64,000 bases of DNA from Embiotoca jacksoni (lineage: Eukaryota; Chordata; Actinopteri; Embiotocidae): positions 12,400,926 through 12,464,925 of the forward strand of contig JAKOON010000007.1 of assembly GCA_022577435.1 (NCBI GenBank), read 5' to 3'. Numbering within the stretch: the stretch's first letter is position 1; the number at the start of each line of letters is the position of its first letter. The position numbers were made by a program, and so were the translations under genes. Shown here piece after piece: positions 1 through 11,234 of the stretch. The notes beneath the pieces were generated by a model. The model saw only the letters and a program-made list of their open reading frames with translations, was not told the origin of the DNA and ran no database searches.

Positions 1-141
1 CATCAGCATATATTGTGGAACTGGGACAAAGTTACAACTTCAAGCTCACCTGGTGGTCCCTGAAGGTCACAATTACACTCCACAATATGAAGTGTTTGAT
101 GGCAATAAAAACATCACTATGCTATTTTTAACTGAGTCCGT

Positions 142-310
142 GTTAGTGGATTCTGGGGGATTTCTGATTTTGTTGACTTTGTACCAATTTCACATTTTCC
201 TTCTTTTACTTTTACCTTCAATGTTTTTTTAAAAAAAAAAAGGAAAAAAAAGGAAAATGTGAAATTGGTATAAAGTCAACAAAATTGGAAATCCCCCAGA
301 ATCCACTAAT
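142..310. repeat. Large imperfect inverted repeat (hairpin-forming)
   Basis: Bases 142-201 and 251-310 are near-perfect reverse complements of about 60 bases, with only a few mismatches. They are separated by about 49 bases of T- then A-rich DNA. The outer ends read GTTAGTGGATTCTGGGGGAT and its complement. The form suits a folded-back miniature DNA transposon or a foldback element. I do not recognise the family and see no clear target-site duplication. Confidence 0.75.
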
Positions 311-1739
311 GTGATCCCATTCTCTCTTAACAACCACAGTACAAAAAGCTGAATGATGATGCCATGATGATACTTTGAACTTGGCTGGTGTGGTGTTTTA
401 GTGTGCAAAGTCTTTACAATAAACAAAAATACTCATCAGTCCAATCAATGGCCACAACATGCCTATGGATTGCACGTATTTCCAGACAGAGTGAAAGCTG
501 CATACGAGATAAGCACAGCTTCAGCCATCAAAATTAAACTGTTCTTTCTTTGTGAAATTGTTCAGATTGGTCAATTGTTGTTTGATCAGAACAAATCGAA
601 TAGGTCATGGGCTCATTTTTCAGACAGTCTTAAATAAATAAGACTTCAGCTTGTGTTTATCTTTAATGATGTTAACTGTTGAAGGACAGTGCAAAGTCCT
701 TTTAGTTGTAGCTAACACTTCAGGACAGCGCAGGTGTGGTATGGTAATCTTTCAATTACAGTTTCTAATGCTCATTTGCATAGCCCTACAAAGAGTTATA
801 TGTTGCCAGGTTTAACTTTATAGATACTACTTTTTCATCTAGTAAGAGCTGCAACAATGAAGGATCTGTGCTCATATTTGGTCAGAGACTGGCATGTTCA
901 TAATTTACAATAATTAAAAAAATAGAATGTATTATGAGCCCTAAAGAATATTAGTTTTCTTTTTGAAGAATTTGCTAAATAAATAACTACCAACTAAGCT
1001 GAGAAGAACTTTTCACACAACCTAACACCATAAAAAAAAAACTTAAATGACATAGTTTGTTATTTGAATTAAATTTGCGCAAAATAATCCATCTAGACAA
1101 CAAAACTAATGTAAAATGCATAATATTAGATTATCATTTGTTCTGCTGAACAACCAAATTGAAAACTGTAACAACGTGTTCTGCTGAACTCCTCAGTACA
1201 TTCTGTGATGGCTGCCAAAGGTAAGAAGAACCTCCAGCACAGTAAAAATGTTAAATCAAGCTCAAATATTTAGTGTATTCAGCCCATCCGACACATTCAG
1301 TACTGCAGCTTGTCCTGCAAAGTGCTGTCTGGCAAAGCCTGACCAGAAGTGAAAAAAACAAGTCAAAACTACCAGGTCTAACAAAAAGATCAACTTGCAT
1401 ACCAAAAAACTGCAAAGCACTGTAACATTGAATAGCAACCTTTCATAAATATGGTTATCAGTAGAGAAGGGGCTTGACAACCTCCTTCACAAATAAACTT
1501 CATCATCTCCCCATAAATCACACATTCACTTGTCTGTCTCAGGGCCCAAATTGTTCATTTTACAGACTCCATATGTACATTTTTGCTTTGTCCATGTTGC
1601 TTTGTTTTTCTGTTGCACTATAAAGCTATTTTCAGCCACAAGAATATGATATAGTACTATGAAATTTGTTTTGGAGTGTATTTTCTGCCCTTTCGTGGCC
1701 AGCTACAATTTGTGATCTAGAACGGGTTGAGCATAACAA
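311..1739. other. Intergenic, nothing recognised
   Basis: AT-rich non-coding DNA. The open frames here are short and have no recognisable protein similarity. No exon, RNA gene or named repeat was identified by eye. Confidence 0.5.
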
Positions 1740-2612
1740 GTTCATGTCTGCAGTGACTCAGTCTCTGTCCTGCACAGTCTAATGTCAGGTGTGGCCAGTG
1801 ACCGCCAGGATTTGATTCACAAAATGATGACAAAGTACACAAGGATAAGGAGACAAGGCATGGAGGTCATGTTAATTTGGGTTCCGGCACATACAGGCAT
1901 CGCAGGCAACAAAAGAGTGGACAAATTGGCTAAGCAAACTGTAAAAAAAAGAAGGCATATATTCAGCTATTAAGCTCTCAAAGGCTTAATAGGCAGAAGA
2001 AAAGTGCATCGTGAAGGGAAGGCAGCAGGAAAGAGCAAATAATTAAGGTTGCGAATAGGTCACAGTAGGTTAACCAGCACCCTTCATACCAAAGAGGAAT
2101 GTGCGAACAGTGTCAATTTAAAGAAACTGTAGAACATGTTATTGTTAATTGTGGGAGGTGTGTGGCGGAGAGGAAAGACTTAATAATTGATTTGGAAAGA
2201 TTAAGGTTGTAAGGAACAGAACTGAAAGGCACTTTGGAGTGTGGTGACACGCTGGTTTGTGAACGTCCGTTATGAAGCCTCCACTTCAGATTTTGTCCGT
2301 CGCCATCTTGCAAATCCCGAATGGTTTTTGACCATATTAGGGCGAGCAGTATCTTTTTGAGGTTTATTTTATAATTAATGAGGGGATTATTTTCAGATGG
2401 ATGGCCAGAACACTAATCTGGAAGCGTGAATTAAGCGAATGATATGTAGAAAACATCTGGAGAAATTTTATTGACTGAAAATTTCATGAGGGAATTTGAA
2501 TGGGAGTCTATGGAGCCGGAGGCTTTTTGAAGCCAACCTCTAGCAGCACCCAGTGGTATTACACCTTAAGGCACTAAACTGCCTTTGAAATCTAAAGAAG
2601 AAGATGAAGAAG
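1740..2612 (+). mobile_element. Decayed 3' fragment of a non-LTR retrotransposon with RNase H
   Basis: The frame at 1782-1973 contains WVPAHTGIAGN followed by VDKLAK, the end of the RNase H domain found in I-type and related LINEs. Downstream, in shifted frames, come CEQCQF and ETVEHVIVNCG, the Cys/His-rich C-terminal segment usual after RNase H in these elements. Frameshifts and stops break the reading. The copy ends near 2612 in a GAAGAAGATGAAGAAG tail, typical of a LINE 3' end. The reverse transcriptase part is missing, so this is a 5'-truncated, dead copy. The left limit is approximate. Confidence 0.75.
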
Positions 2613-3482
2613 CTACAATTTGTTGTGTCATTTTGAGCAGGACATAGTGTTAAATACTGAAATTAAGAAATGTATTTTAAATACACCAAGTACACCTTTT
2701 CGGGAGGTTATTACCATAAAACAAATTAAATACAATTAACAATATGCATAATGCTTTTCTAAAACTCGAAGAACATACTGAACTGTAACTGAATTGTAAA
2801 TTTATAAAAATGTTCTACACTTAACTAAAGAAATTTGCAGATCAAATTTTTCAAATTAGATGACCTAAATTAGCAAATTTGAAAAACAAATATGTAATTT
2901 CTCACGTTGGTTCGTTGGTTGCATTAGTCAAACATTTCACTGTTGTTAATGTAAATGTAATGTTGGCTGGCTAATTATACCATGGCTTGTTTTAGTTTAC
3001 TCCCTTACTTAACTTACTCCCAGCATTCTCACCGATTCCACTTTTTCTTTACACCTTCAAATAGTTAGTTACACTTCTAAACATTTTACAAAGTTTTGGA
3101 AGTTTTAATGTTACTGTTGAGAAGTTATATCTATATTCTGCCTAGATGTTGTATAAGGATGCTCACGGCAGTGCCGAAAGTTTGGAGAAATTAATTCCAA
3201 AATAAAAGCAGAAAAAAAACGTTGTTAGAAAGACCTTTGATTTTAAAGTCTAAATGGTGCTTGCTCTCTATGGCTGTGACATGAAAAGGGGGATTTAAGT
3301 GGATAAAAACTATATTTTTTTTATTTAGTGTATTATTCGTACATTTAGTTTAGTTTAAAACTATCCTATTGTTGTTTTTGATATCATGACTGAATAAGAA
3401 CAAGCCACAAGGTGCCTTTACCTGAAAAAGGAATATGCGTGATAGAGTTGATTGGCTACACCTGCGCGCGTTGATCAGCAGA
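2613..3482. other. Intergenic upstream of gdf9
   Basis: AT-rich sequence without recognisable coding content. It leads into the gdf9 promoter region. No repeat family was identified. Confidence 0.4.
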
Positions 3483-3492
3483 GGCACGTGCC
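3483..3492. promoter_or_regulatory. Palindromic E-box in the gdf9 proximal promoter
   Basis: GGCACGTGCC is a 10-base palindrome with a CACGTG core, 74 bases before the gdf9 start codon. A CACCTG E-box lies about 25 bases further upstream. E-boxes are known to matter for oocyte-restricted promoters through bHLH factors such as FIGLA. Function here is inferred from position only. Confidence 0.45.
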
Positions 3493-3565
3493 TTGTCCTG
3501 TTGACTTCGAGCTCTCGGCAGATCAGTCTTAATAAATTTGGACTGTTTTCCTTTTTTTTTTTACT

Positions 3566-5761
3566 ATGGAAAAACAAACGCTGATGTCAGCTGTCCGTTG
3601 TTTAAGCACCGTCGTGTTCCTGCTGCTGGTCACCTGCAGCTTCCCGCTGGTTAGATCCTCTCTGGCTGCCTCCAATGCGCTTCACAACGCAGGCGACTTC
3701 GCCCACTCGTACGGCAGCGTCATCTCCCCGTTGCTCAAAGCCCTGTCGGAGCACCGAGGGTCGAGGTGGAACCCAGGCCTGAAAAAAAAGATGAAACCCG
3801 AGCACAGGTACATGAAATATCTGAAGGAAGTTTACAAGAGGTCCTCCAGAGTGAAGAGGAGTGTGGACGGGAACAAAATCTACAAAACTGTCCGACTGAT
3901 CAAGCCACAGGATGAGTGTCTTGCACAAAGTAAAGGTGAGCAAGTGGGGACTCAATGACACACATGACATTTATAGTGCCAATCAAATCATAAAGATTGG
4001 CCCTGACATTAAAAAAAAAAATACTAAAAGATCCTTGTTTAGGTCACATTCTTAAGGTTATAAAATGGAAAGGCAAATAACGCCAATGATGTCACCTGTT
4101 GTTTTTGGCACCATATATAAAGGTTTATAAAAAGGCATAAAAGTTTTCAAAGCTGGAGTGGGTCCTAGATTTCAAGGAGCCCGAATACACAAATTCACTC
4201 CAAATGGAATATTTTTGGTAACATAATTTATTCCATATTTGTTTGGAAAACTGTACAATTTAAAACCATATCAACAAAAGTATTTTTTTTAATGTGTGCA
4301 AATAAAGTTAAACTTCTGCAAACTAGACTTGACGGAACAGCAATACATATTACTGTTGTGTCTAAGGTTGCTTCCCTGTCTTTAGTCGTACCTACGTATT
4401 TTTTTCATTCACTAATTACCACCACTGTACCATTTGTCATGATCGTGACCTTTTTTCTTACCAAGGTTCATGTTAAATATATATATTTAAAATTTGCTCA
4501 ACAATATAAAGAAAATAAAACTGCTCTGATTAAAGAAACAAAACTAAGTGTGTACATTTGATATTAAATCAGTTTCGTGCACTTTCTGAATCTTAAAAAT
4601 GAAATGATTATTATAGGAGAGAGTCTTCGGTCAAAATTGATCAAATCCATCAACACCAGTCCTATATTTAGTTGTTGCCTCCGCTTAAAAGGACATAACA
4701 CACTTAAACAAAGATATGTTTATACTCTATGTTTATTTTGGCTCATCAAAATACATTTGTTTCATGATTCTTTTTTGAGAGACTGGCGTGATGGTGACGC
4801 TCTGCCTTATGTTTACTTATGTTCTTTTTCAGAAAGTTTTGTGCAGAATTTGTCCTACAGCCTTGATCAAGTAAGAGGAGAAGAGCAGCTTCTGAAGTCG
4901 GCCCTGCTGTACAACTTTGATCATGGCAATTCGGCACCCGTCAAATCTCTCTGTTATCTCAGCATTAAGGCGCAGGAGCAGTCAAACCAGTGCCAGCTGT
5001 GTGGTGGGCTACACCGAGCTGTGAACCTCACAGCCAGTGGAGACAGGAGGAGCAGGAAGAACTGGGTGGAGGTTGACGTCACCTCGTTTCTTCAGCCACT
5101 GTTAAAGCTTCAGAAGAAGAATATACACCTGGTTGTCAACATCACCTGTCCAGAGGAACAAAGAGCCTGGGTCAATGGCTGCGAGGGGCCACAGGTGTTC
5201 ACCCTGAGGAGCCCTCCTCTACTTCTTTATCTCAATGATACCAGCAAAATGACCCAGAGATCACAGCTCGATGCCAAGGCAGGTGAAAGGCCATCCACTG
5301 CATCGTACACATCTCAGGAGCAGATGGTTTTTAAACCAGCACAGAGGCCAGGGCGGTGGAAGAGGGAGTCCTCAAAGAGCAAGCGAGGCGATAGAAGCCA
5401 GGACACGCACCTGCCTGAGCTTCTTCCAAGCTCCGAATTCCCGACAAGTGATTGCGCCTTGTATGATTTCAGGGTGCGATTCAGTCAGCTCAAATTCGAT
5501 CACTGGATTGTTTTTCCACCAAAGTACAACCCCAGATACTGCAGAGGCATCTGCCCGAGGACCATAGGCTACATCTACGGTTCACCCGTCCACACCATGG
5601 TGCAAAACATCATCTATAGGGAGCTTGACTCCTCTGTGCCCCGGCCCTCATGTGTCCCCTCACACTACAGCCCCCTCAGTGTCATGATCTTGGAAGAGGA
5701 CGGCTCCTATGTCTACAAGGAGTTTGATGACATGATTGCCACGAGGTGCACATGTCGATAA
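3566..5761 (+). CDS. gdf9: Growth/differentiation factor 9 (oocyte TGF-beta family ligand)
   Basis: Two coding exons, 3566-3935 and 4833-5761, joined in phase 1 (G|AA), give 432 residues, the usual GDF9 layout. Residues about 9-33 form a hydrophobic signal peptide. A propeptide follows with dibasic sites RWKR (ending near 301) and KSKR (near 308) for furin-type processing. The mature domain starts at Cys331 and has six cysteines (CALYD, CRGIC, PSCVP, CTCR). The cysteine that normally makes the inter-chain bond is Ser (RPSCVP), the hallmark of GDF9 and BMP15, which form non-covalent dimers. It is secreted by oocytes and acts on follicle cells. The start ATG has A at -3 and G at +4; a second ATG lies six codons on. 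Adjacency to uqcrq and hspa4 matches vertebrate synteny. Confidence 0.96.
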
Positions 5762-7084
5762 ACCAGCTACCAACATATGTCTTTTGTTTTTTTCTTTCTT
5801 GTTTAGAGGCCGAGTAGAACATCACCAAAATCCTCCTTAAACAATCATCACAGGAGGACTATTTCCAAGTATCAGATATTCTGACCAGGCTCAGTGATTT
5901 CATGAATTTATAAAGTTGTTGTGGATGAAAGAAGTTTGACCTAGAGCAGGTGTGTTTACTTAAATTAAAAGTATTTTATCCTAAAGTAGAAGCATGATAT
6001 TTATTTATTTTTTGTTTAGGCATGACAAGAAAGGGCGCAATATGGAAGTGAAGCGAACACACTTGAAGAAGAAAATGTGTGATGTATAATTTTGTATAAT
6101 TTTTATTTTTAAGTTTCTCTTTTGTTAATTTATTTTGGGTGGGTAGTCTGTCATTATTCTTTAATTTAACACAGTTTCCATATTTTCAGTAGCACTGTTC
6201 TAGACAAAAAAGCAGTCAAAAACTCTTGTCATCCTTTTATGTATTGTTTTTTTTCCTGGGGATTAAGGCAGCTGTCCTCATAATGTCCAGAATGAAAGTT
6301 GTCATGGTTTCAGTGTATTTATTACTTCTGGTCACTGAGTGACTGCATATGTGTGAACTGACTGCATGCTTATGTATTTGTACTGGCTGAATGTGACTAA
6401 ATGCATATCGTATGCATTTATGCAAACTAATTATGAATTTATGAATATTACGGATTCAACTATGCTCAGGTTAGAAATATTCGAAAGAATGAAAATATGT
6501 AGACGTCCTCTAAAAAGTTGGAAAATTAAAAAGTAGCATGTATAAATTCTGTCTGCATACTGCTGTCTGGTATATTAATGCAACATTATGGGGAAAAGGT
6601 GCACCAAAGTAAGAAGACAATTTCATTGTTGTAACTGTTCTGTCGTAAGAATGAGACCTGATGGCCTGGTCAAATACACATTTATACACTAACTGTCGGC
6701 AGCAGTGCAAGGGAGCTTATTAAGGAAAAAAAAAATTGGTTATGATATATGATTCAGTAGTGAAAGTAATATCTTAAGTAAAACTGCAACAGTTTGGAAA
6801 TACTCCATTACAACTACTTGCATTTAGAGACCTACATGAAGTAAAGCCGAGTTTTCATATTTTATAAGCCTTAGACCCATTGATCAACTCTAGGCTCTGT
6901 GACCTTTACCCTTTCTATGATTCTGGTTTGAAGTCTGGATAGCCATTGGCATAATTCTGTGAATTAATATAAGTCTTACCCAAATCAAAGAAGTTCCTCA
7001 CAAAGAAAAAAGAAACAAAAATTTTATATTTTTTACATACCTAATTTATGGGAACCTGTTTCATTTCATATCTGTGAGTCTACA
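5762..7084. other. gdf9 3' UTR and intergenic DNA
   Basis: Directly after the gdf9 stop. The sequence is AT-rich, with an ATTAAA at 5964-5969 as a possible poly(A) signal; no AATAAA was seen soon after the stop. The small open frames on the minus strand around 6237-6710 look like chance. Confidence 0.4.
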
Positions 7085-7628
7085 CTATACTACATGTAGT
7101 TTACATGTTGGACATGTAGTGTACTACATTTACTCAAGTACTATACATTAGTAAGTTTTAGGGCACTTGTACTTCGAGTACGAGTATTTATATTTGATAT
7201 TCACTTCCACTTTATTTCAGAGTACAATGCTGTATTTTCTACTACTATTTTTTTTTTTTTTTTTTTTTTACAAAATTCCAACCTGTTTGAATCTGACATA
7301 TAACAAAAAGTAGTTTGTTGTCAGGCTCACATTTCACATGTCTGAGTGGTTAACACTCCACCAAATTGTGTCCCTGCAGTCTCTGTATATAAAACTGTAT
7401 ATAAACTAGCTCCACCTGCAGCAGCTACAACAGTAACATGCTTTTGACACACCGATGCTTCAGTACTAATAATGTATTGATGTCACTGATAATAATACAG
7501 GCTATCAGTCAGATTTACTAAAGTATGATTTTTCATGTCGGACTTTTACTTGTAATGGAGTATTTTAGCTTTCCTGTATTAGTACTTCTACTTGGGTAAA
7601 GCATCCGAATACTTCTTCCACCACTGCA
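7085..7628 (+). repeat. Interspersed repeat of non-autonomous DNA-transposon type, copy 1
   Basis: Begins near ACATTTACTCAAGTACTATAC and ends GAATACTTCTTCCACCACTG. These ends and the internal TACTTGTA-rich text recur in the copy at 58700-59080 (same orientation) and in reverse at 34612-35045. The pattern is of a widespread fish repeat with TACTTNNACTT-rich ends. It resembles hAT-like non-autonomous elements, but I cannot assign a family name. It contains a run of about 20 T at 7250. It ends just before the uqcrq promoter. Confidence 0.55.
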
Positions 7629-8461
7629 CTACATGTACACGAGCTGTAAATAATGATCTAGAAGAGCCTGTTCTTCGCAGTCTCCCTTGACCCAATGAGA
7701 CTCCGGTCCGCCAGGTGGCAGTAAAGCGCCCCGTGTCATCAGACGACCGACGCCCGGATAAAAAAAGGACCGGCCACCGGAACTGTTTAAGCACTGCGGA
7801 GAAGCTAAACGGTGAGTTTCAATGTCACGAACGTCGCAGTGTAGTTTTTCTTTTTTATTAGGATTTATCACCAATATATGTGTAATATCACTGCTTTTTT
7901 TTTTTAACCATGATTAAGCCAGTTTGGGCTACTTTCGACTGAGCTGCCACGTTAACTAGTTTAGGGAACATTTGAAGGTCTGTTTGTACCTCAGCAGCTA
8001 ACATGCAGCACGGCTAATACTGTACAATCAGATGTATTATGTTTAAATCAAGGTACAAATTAACAGCTACAGTTAATATAAACACAGAAACATTATTACG
8101 TAATATATAGCCAATTCACCCCCAAAAGCTTATTGTGAAAATTCAGTGTCACACAAAGTCAGAGCCCGTATTGTCTTAAGTTATTTCATGTTTTTATGGC
8201 TGTTTTCGGATCACAGCTGCTTGTCAGTTCAGTATGAAAACAGGTGGAGTAAATGCAGGTGCTCATTTTTTTTTGTTATTGAGAATTTAGTTGCTGGGAT
8301 TTATCAAATAATCACTCTTAAAGTGACTGGTTGCACAAGGTGTGTGTACAGCGTATTTGTTTGCATTAAGTCCAACAAAAAAAAAATGCATTCAGACGCT
8401 AGTGACTGCCTGTGTATCTGTAATTGTCTTGTTGTCATTTCAGATCAGCTCTCTGGTGAAC

Positions 8462-9803
8462 ATGGGCCGCCACTTTGGAAACTTGGCCAGGATCAGGCAT
8501 GTAATCACTTACAGTCTGTCCCCCTTCGAGCAGAGGGCTTTCCCCAACTACTTCTCCAAGGGAATCCCCAATGTGTGGAGGAGGTTCACAGCCTCTTTCT
8601 TCAAAGTTGCCCCCCGTGAGTTTTAACATTTATTGACTCATGATGTCAACAAACTGTTTTTTTTCAGTAAAAAGAAAAGGAGACCTGTTGGTTTCAAACC
8701 TCTAGGCCATGATGTTTTTTCTCGTCGAGCATCAATCTCCATCCAGATTGATCATTACAAGTGCCAGGGTGTTGAGTTGGGCTGGTGCCCAGTTACATGT
8801 TGTGGGTGTTGCATGCTTTAACCCCAGCTTCTGTTGAAGTTTAACTGACAAGTTGTAGTCAACCGCAAAAAGCTGCTGATTTCAGGATGCATCAAATGCC
8901 AACTGCGTGGCCACAGGCGCTGGAAGCACCTTTCTTTGCTATGTTTTAAAAGGCAGTTTACAAAACCCAACTTTTACAAGTCATCTGTTAAAAAATTTAA
9001 CCTTGAAATGTGTGTTTTGCAAATATCTGTGCTATGTATCGACTAAAAATACATTATTTTCTTTTCTTTATTTAGAAAGTATAATTGTTCGATAAAGCAA
9101 ATACAGCTGACCTACTGGCATAAATAGTCAGAAGCAGTAGATGATTTGTTACTTTTTAACAGGCAGGGTGGCCAAGTGGAAGCTTTTAGCAATGCAAAGT
9201 GATCGTTAGGGTACTGATATTTCAGAGCTATGATCGGGGCCATAACAAACCTCAGACGAGGGATCAGTGAGTCAGGCAGAGTAGGCTAACTTATTCAACT
9301 AAACAACCCATCTGTTCCTGCACTTTCTGCTACAAGGGGATGGAGGGTGGTGATGCATCCACCTACTGTCATATGCGACAAACTCCAATTTTGAACTGTG
9401 ACGTTGCAGTATTTTGTGCTTTTTTTTCTCATGCAGAATATCAATTTGTTTTTCTTCTGTTTTGAGTCAAGTATTCTTTGCTGACTACACTCACAATGTA
9501 GCACAAAGGGTTGGAATGAAATTTTAATAATTTGTCGAAAATACATTTTTTGAGGATCTCTGCAAGCATGAATGGTATTCATTTTAAAGGTCATACTCGC
9601 AGGCTCTATTTCACAGGAAAGTGTGGCTACATAAAATGAAATTCAGTGCTAAGCCCCTGGTGATAATTTATTGTGTAATTTTTCCCTTTTTTTTTTTTTT
9701 CTTTACAGCAATGACCCTCATGTATCTGACTTACAGCTGGGGCAACAGTGTCCATCAGCAGAGCAAGAGGAAGAACCCTGCTGACTACGAGAATGATGAA
9801 TAA
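8462..9803 (+). CDS. uqcrq: Cytochrome b-c1 complex subunit 8 (ubiquinone-binding protein QP-C)
   Basis: Coding exons 8462-8615 and 9709-9803 join at CC C|CA (Pro) and encode 82 residues, the same length as human UQCRQ. An untranslated first exon probably ends at 7811 (G|GTGAGT); the next exon begins at 8444 after TTTCAG. The N-terminus MGRHFGNLARIRHVITYSLS and C-terminus NPADYENDE are typical of the family. A single membrane-spanning stretch (MTLMYLTYSWG) sits in the C-terminal half. The product is a small nuclear-encoded subunit of respiratory complex III in the inner mitochondrial membrane. It lies between gdf9 and hspa4 as in other vertebrates. Confidence 0.96.
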
Positions 9804-9862
9804 ACTCCTGCCACCTCTCTGAAATCTGTCCTCTTCTTAATTCCAGCTCTGTGTGTTTCACC

Positions 9863-9868
9863 AATAAA
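9863..9868 (+). terminator. Poly(A) signal of uqcrq
   Basis: AATAAA 60 bases after the uqcrq stop codon, giving a very short 3' UTR as expected for this small housekeeping gene. Confidence 0.75.
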
Positions 9869-9869
9869 G

Positions 9870-10570
9870 TTGAAAAATATTTATGTGAATTCAGTCTTGA
9901 TTGATTTAATTCAGCCACCTCCTCTTTGTTGGATCAGTGTTTATTCAATGTGGGTGTCAAATCAGTGGCAAAGGCATACGCCAAAGAATAGTAGCTCCAA
10001 CATCATATTCAGCTACACCTGCCAACACCGTGGCTCTCTGGCTTCTCGTAGCCTATTTAAAACATTGGAGTCCCATTCTTCACCATCATCATTGCAACAA
10101 CTGCAGATAAATGGAAATGCAGGATTTTCTCTGCCATTGTAAGCCTTTGACACAGCACCCAAGCCAATTTGGTTGTAGTAGTTCCCTGGTGGACTACTTT
10201 GGCAAGTTTTAGTTTTTAGCTTTCTGGATGTTGTTTCTTCTTCACCTGCTCAAACCTTTCCAACTTTTACACATTTATGGTCATAATAATTGTAAAAAAA
10301 ATTATGTAATACTGCATATTTTCAATTTAAAATAGTTTTTCTTGGGTGAGAAATCTCACCCCACCAAAAAAAAACAGCAACAACATGCACATAGGTCTTC
10401 CACAAATCAATGGAAAACGCTGCAAATACTTTGTGTAATTATGACTTTCCTTTCAGTATTCCTAAAAAGGGACGGGATTTGTTCAGACTTGTGACAACAT
10501 TTATAACAACCACCTCAAGCATACGCACAATATAACTGTTGGCCATCATAAAATGTAACAGTCACATTTA
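9870..10570. other. Intergenic between uqcrq and a LINE tail
   Basis: No exon recognised. The right part (about 10480-10570) is probably more of the decayed LINE described at 10572-10895, but its frame is broken and I could not fix the limit. Confidence 0.4.
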
Positions 10571-10571
10571 T

Positions 10572-10895
10572 TTTGACAGATACAGGAGATCATTCCTGCC
10601 CACTGCAATAAGACTGTACAAAAACTCACCTCTGGCAAAATCCATCACAGTACAATAACACTGTTGACTGTGTTTCTTGGTTTGTTTGTATATAATATAT
10701 ATAGATATATAATGTACTGTATATACTGTGCATTTTATATTTTTTTACTGCTATTTTATTGCTTTTCTATTATTCTATTCTATTCTTCTATTATTTCTAT
10801 TATTATCTTATTGCTTCTGTATGCTGCTGTAGCGAAAAAAAATTCCCCTCGGGGATTAATAAAGTAAAATACCTACCTACCTACCTATTTCTGCA
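10572..10895 (+). mobile_element. 3' end of a LINE (C-terminal reverse-transcriptase ORF plus tail)
   Basis: The frame at 10572-10658 reads FDRYRRSFLPTAIRLYKNSP and continues to a TAA, the C-terminal end common to fish LINE ORF2 proteins. A roughly 200-base 3' UTR follows, closing with CCCCTCGGGGATTAATAAAG and a short tail of CTAC repeats (10870-10887). The same 3' end recurs at 58457-58690 (minus strand) and 59100-59160. The 5' part is missing or too decayed to read. Clade not assigned with certainty. Confidence 0.75.
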
Positions 10896-11019
10896 ATTCT
10901 TTTCATTATATCCTCTCGGTCTCTTCAGCCTGATTAAAAAAAAAAAAAAAAAAAAAAGACACCTGCTCCTGTAATCCCGACGGCGGCCTGTAGGGGGCGC
11001 ACGACCACGGCGTCTCCCT

Positions 11020-11051
11020 ATTGGTCGGCGGACGGACAGAAAATTCCTGAA
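11020..11051 (+). promoter_or_regulatory. hspa4 promoter: CCAAT box and perfect heat-shock element
   Basis: ATTGG (an inverted CCAAT box) at 11020-11024 is followed at 11039-11051 by GAAaaTTCctGAA. That is three perfectly spaced, alternating heat-shock-factor pentamers. It sits 184 bases before the hspa4 start codon in GC-rich, CpG-containing DNA. HSF binding is inferred from the motif. Confidence 0.65.
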
Positions 11052-11234
11052 CGCTCTCACGCATCAGCCGGCGCACCGCATGCTGCTGCTCAGCTTCATG
11101 GAACAAGAACAAGGGTGGATCACCGTCCGCTGACCGAGAGTCCCCCCCGTAGCCGCCGCCGTCACTTTTACCCCCCTGAACTGTACTCCTGTTCTTCCTT
11201 TTCGCTCCGTACTGTAAAGTCAAGCCCGCCAAGG

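Noticed and set aside
4577..4832. N-terminal extension of gdf9 exon 2 as a separate start
   Set aside because: This is intron sequence that happens to be open; the acceptor at 4831-4832 joins exon 1 in phase and restores the known protein.
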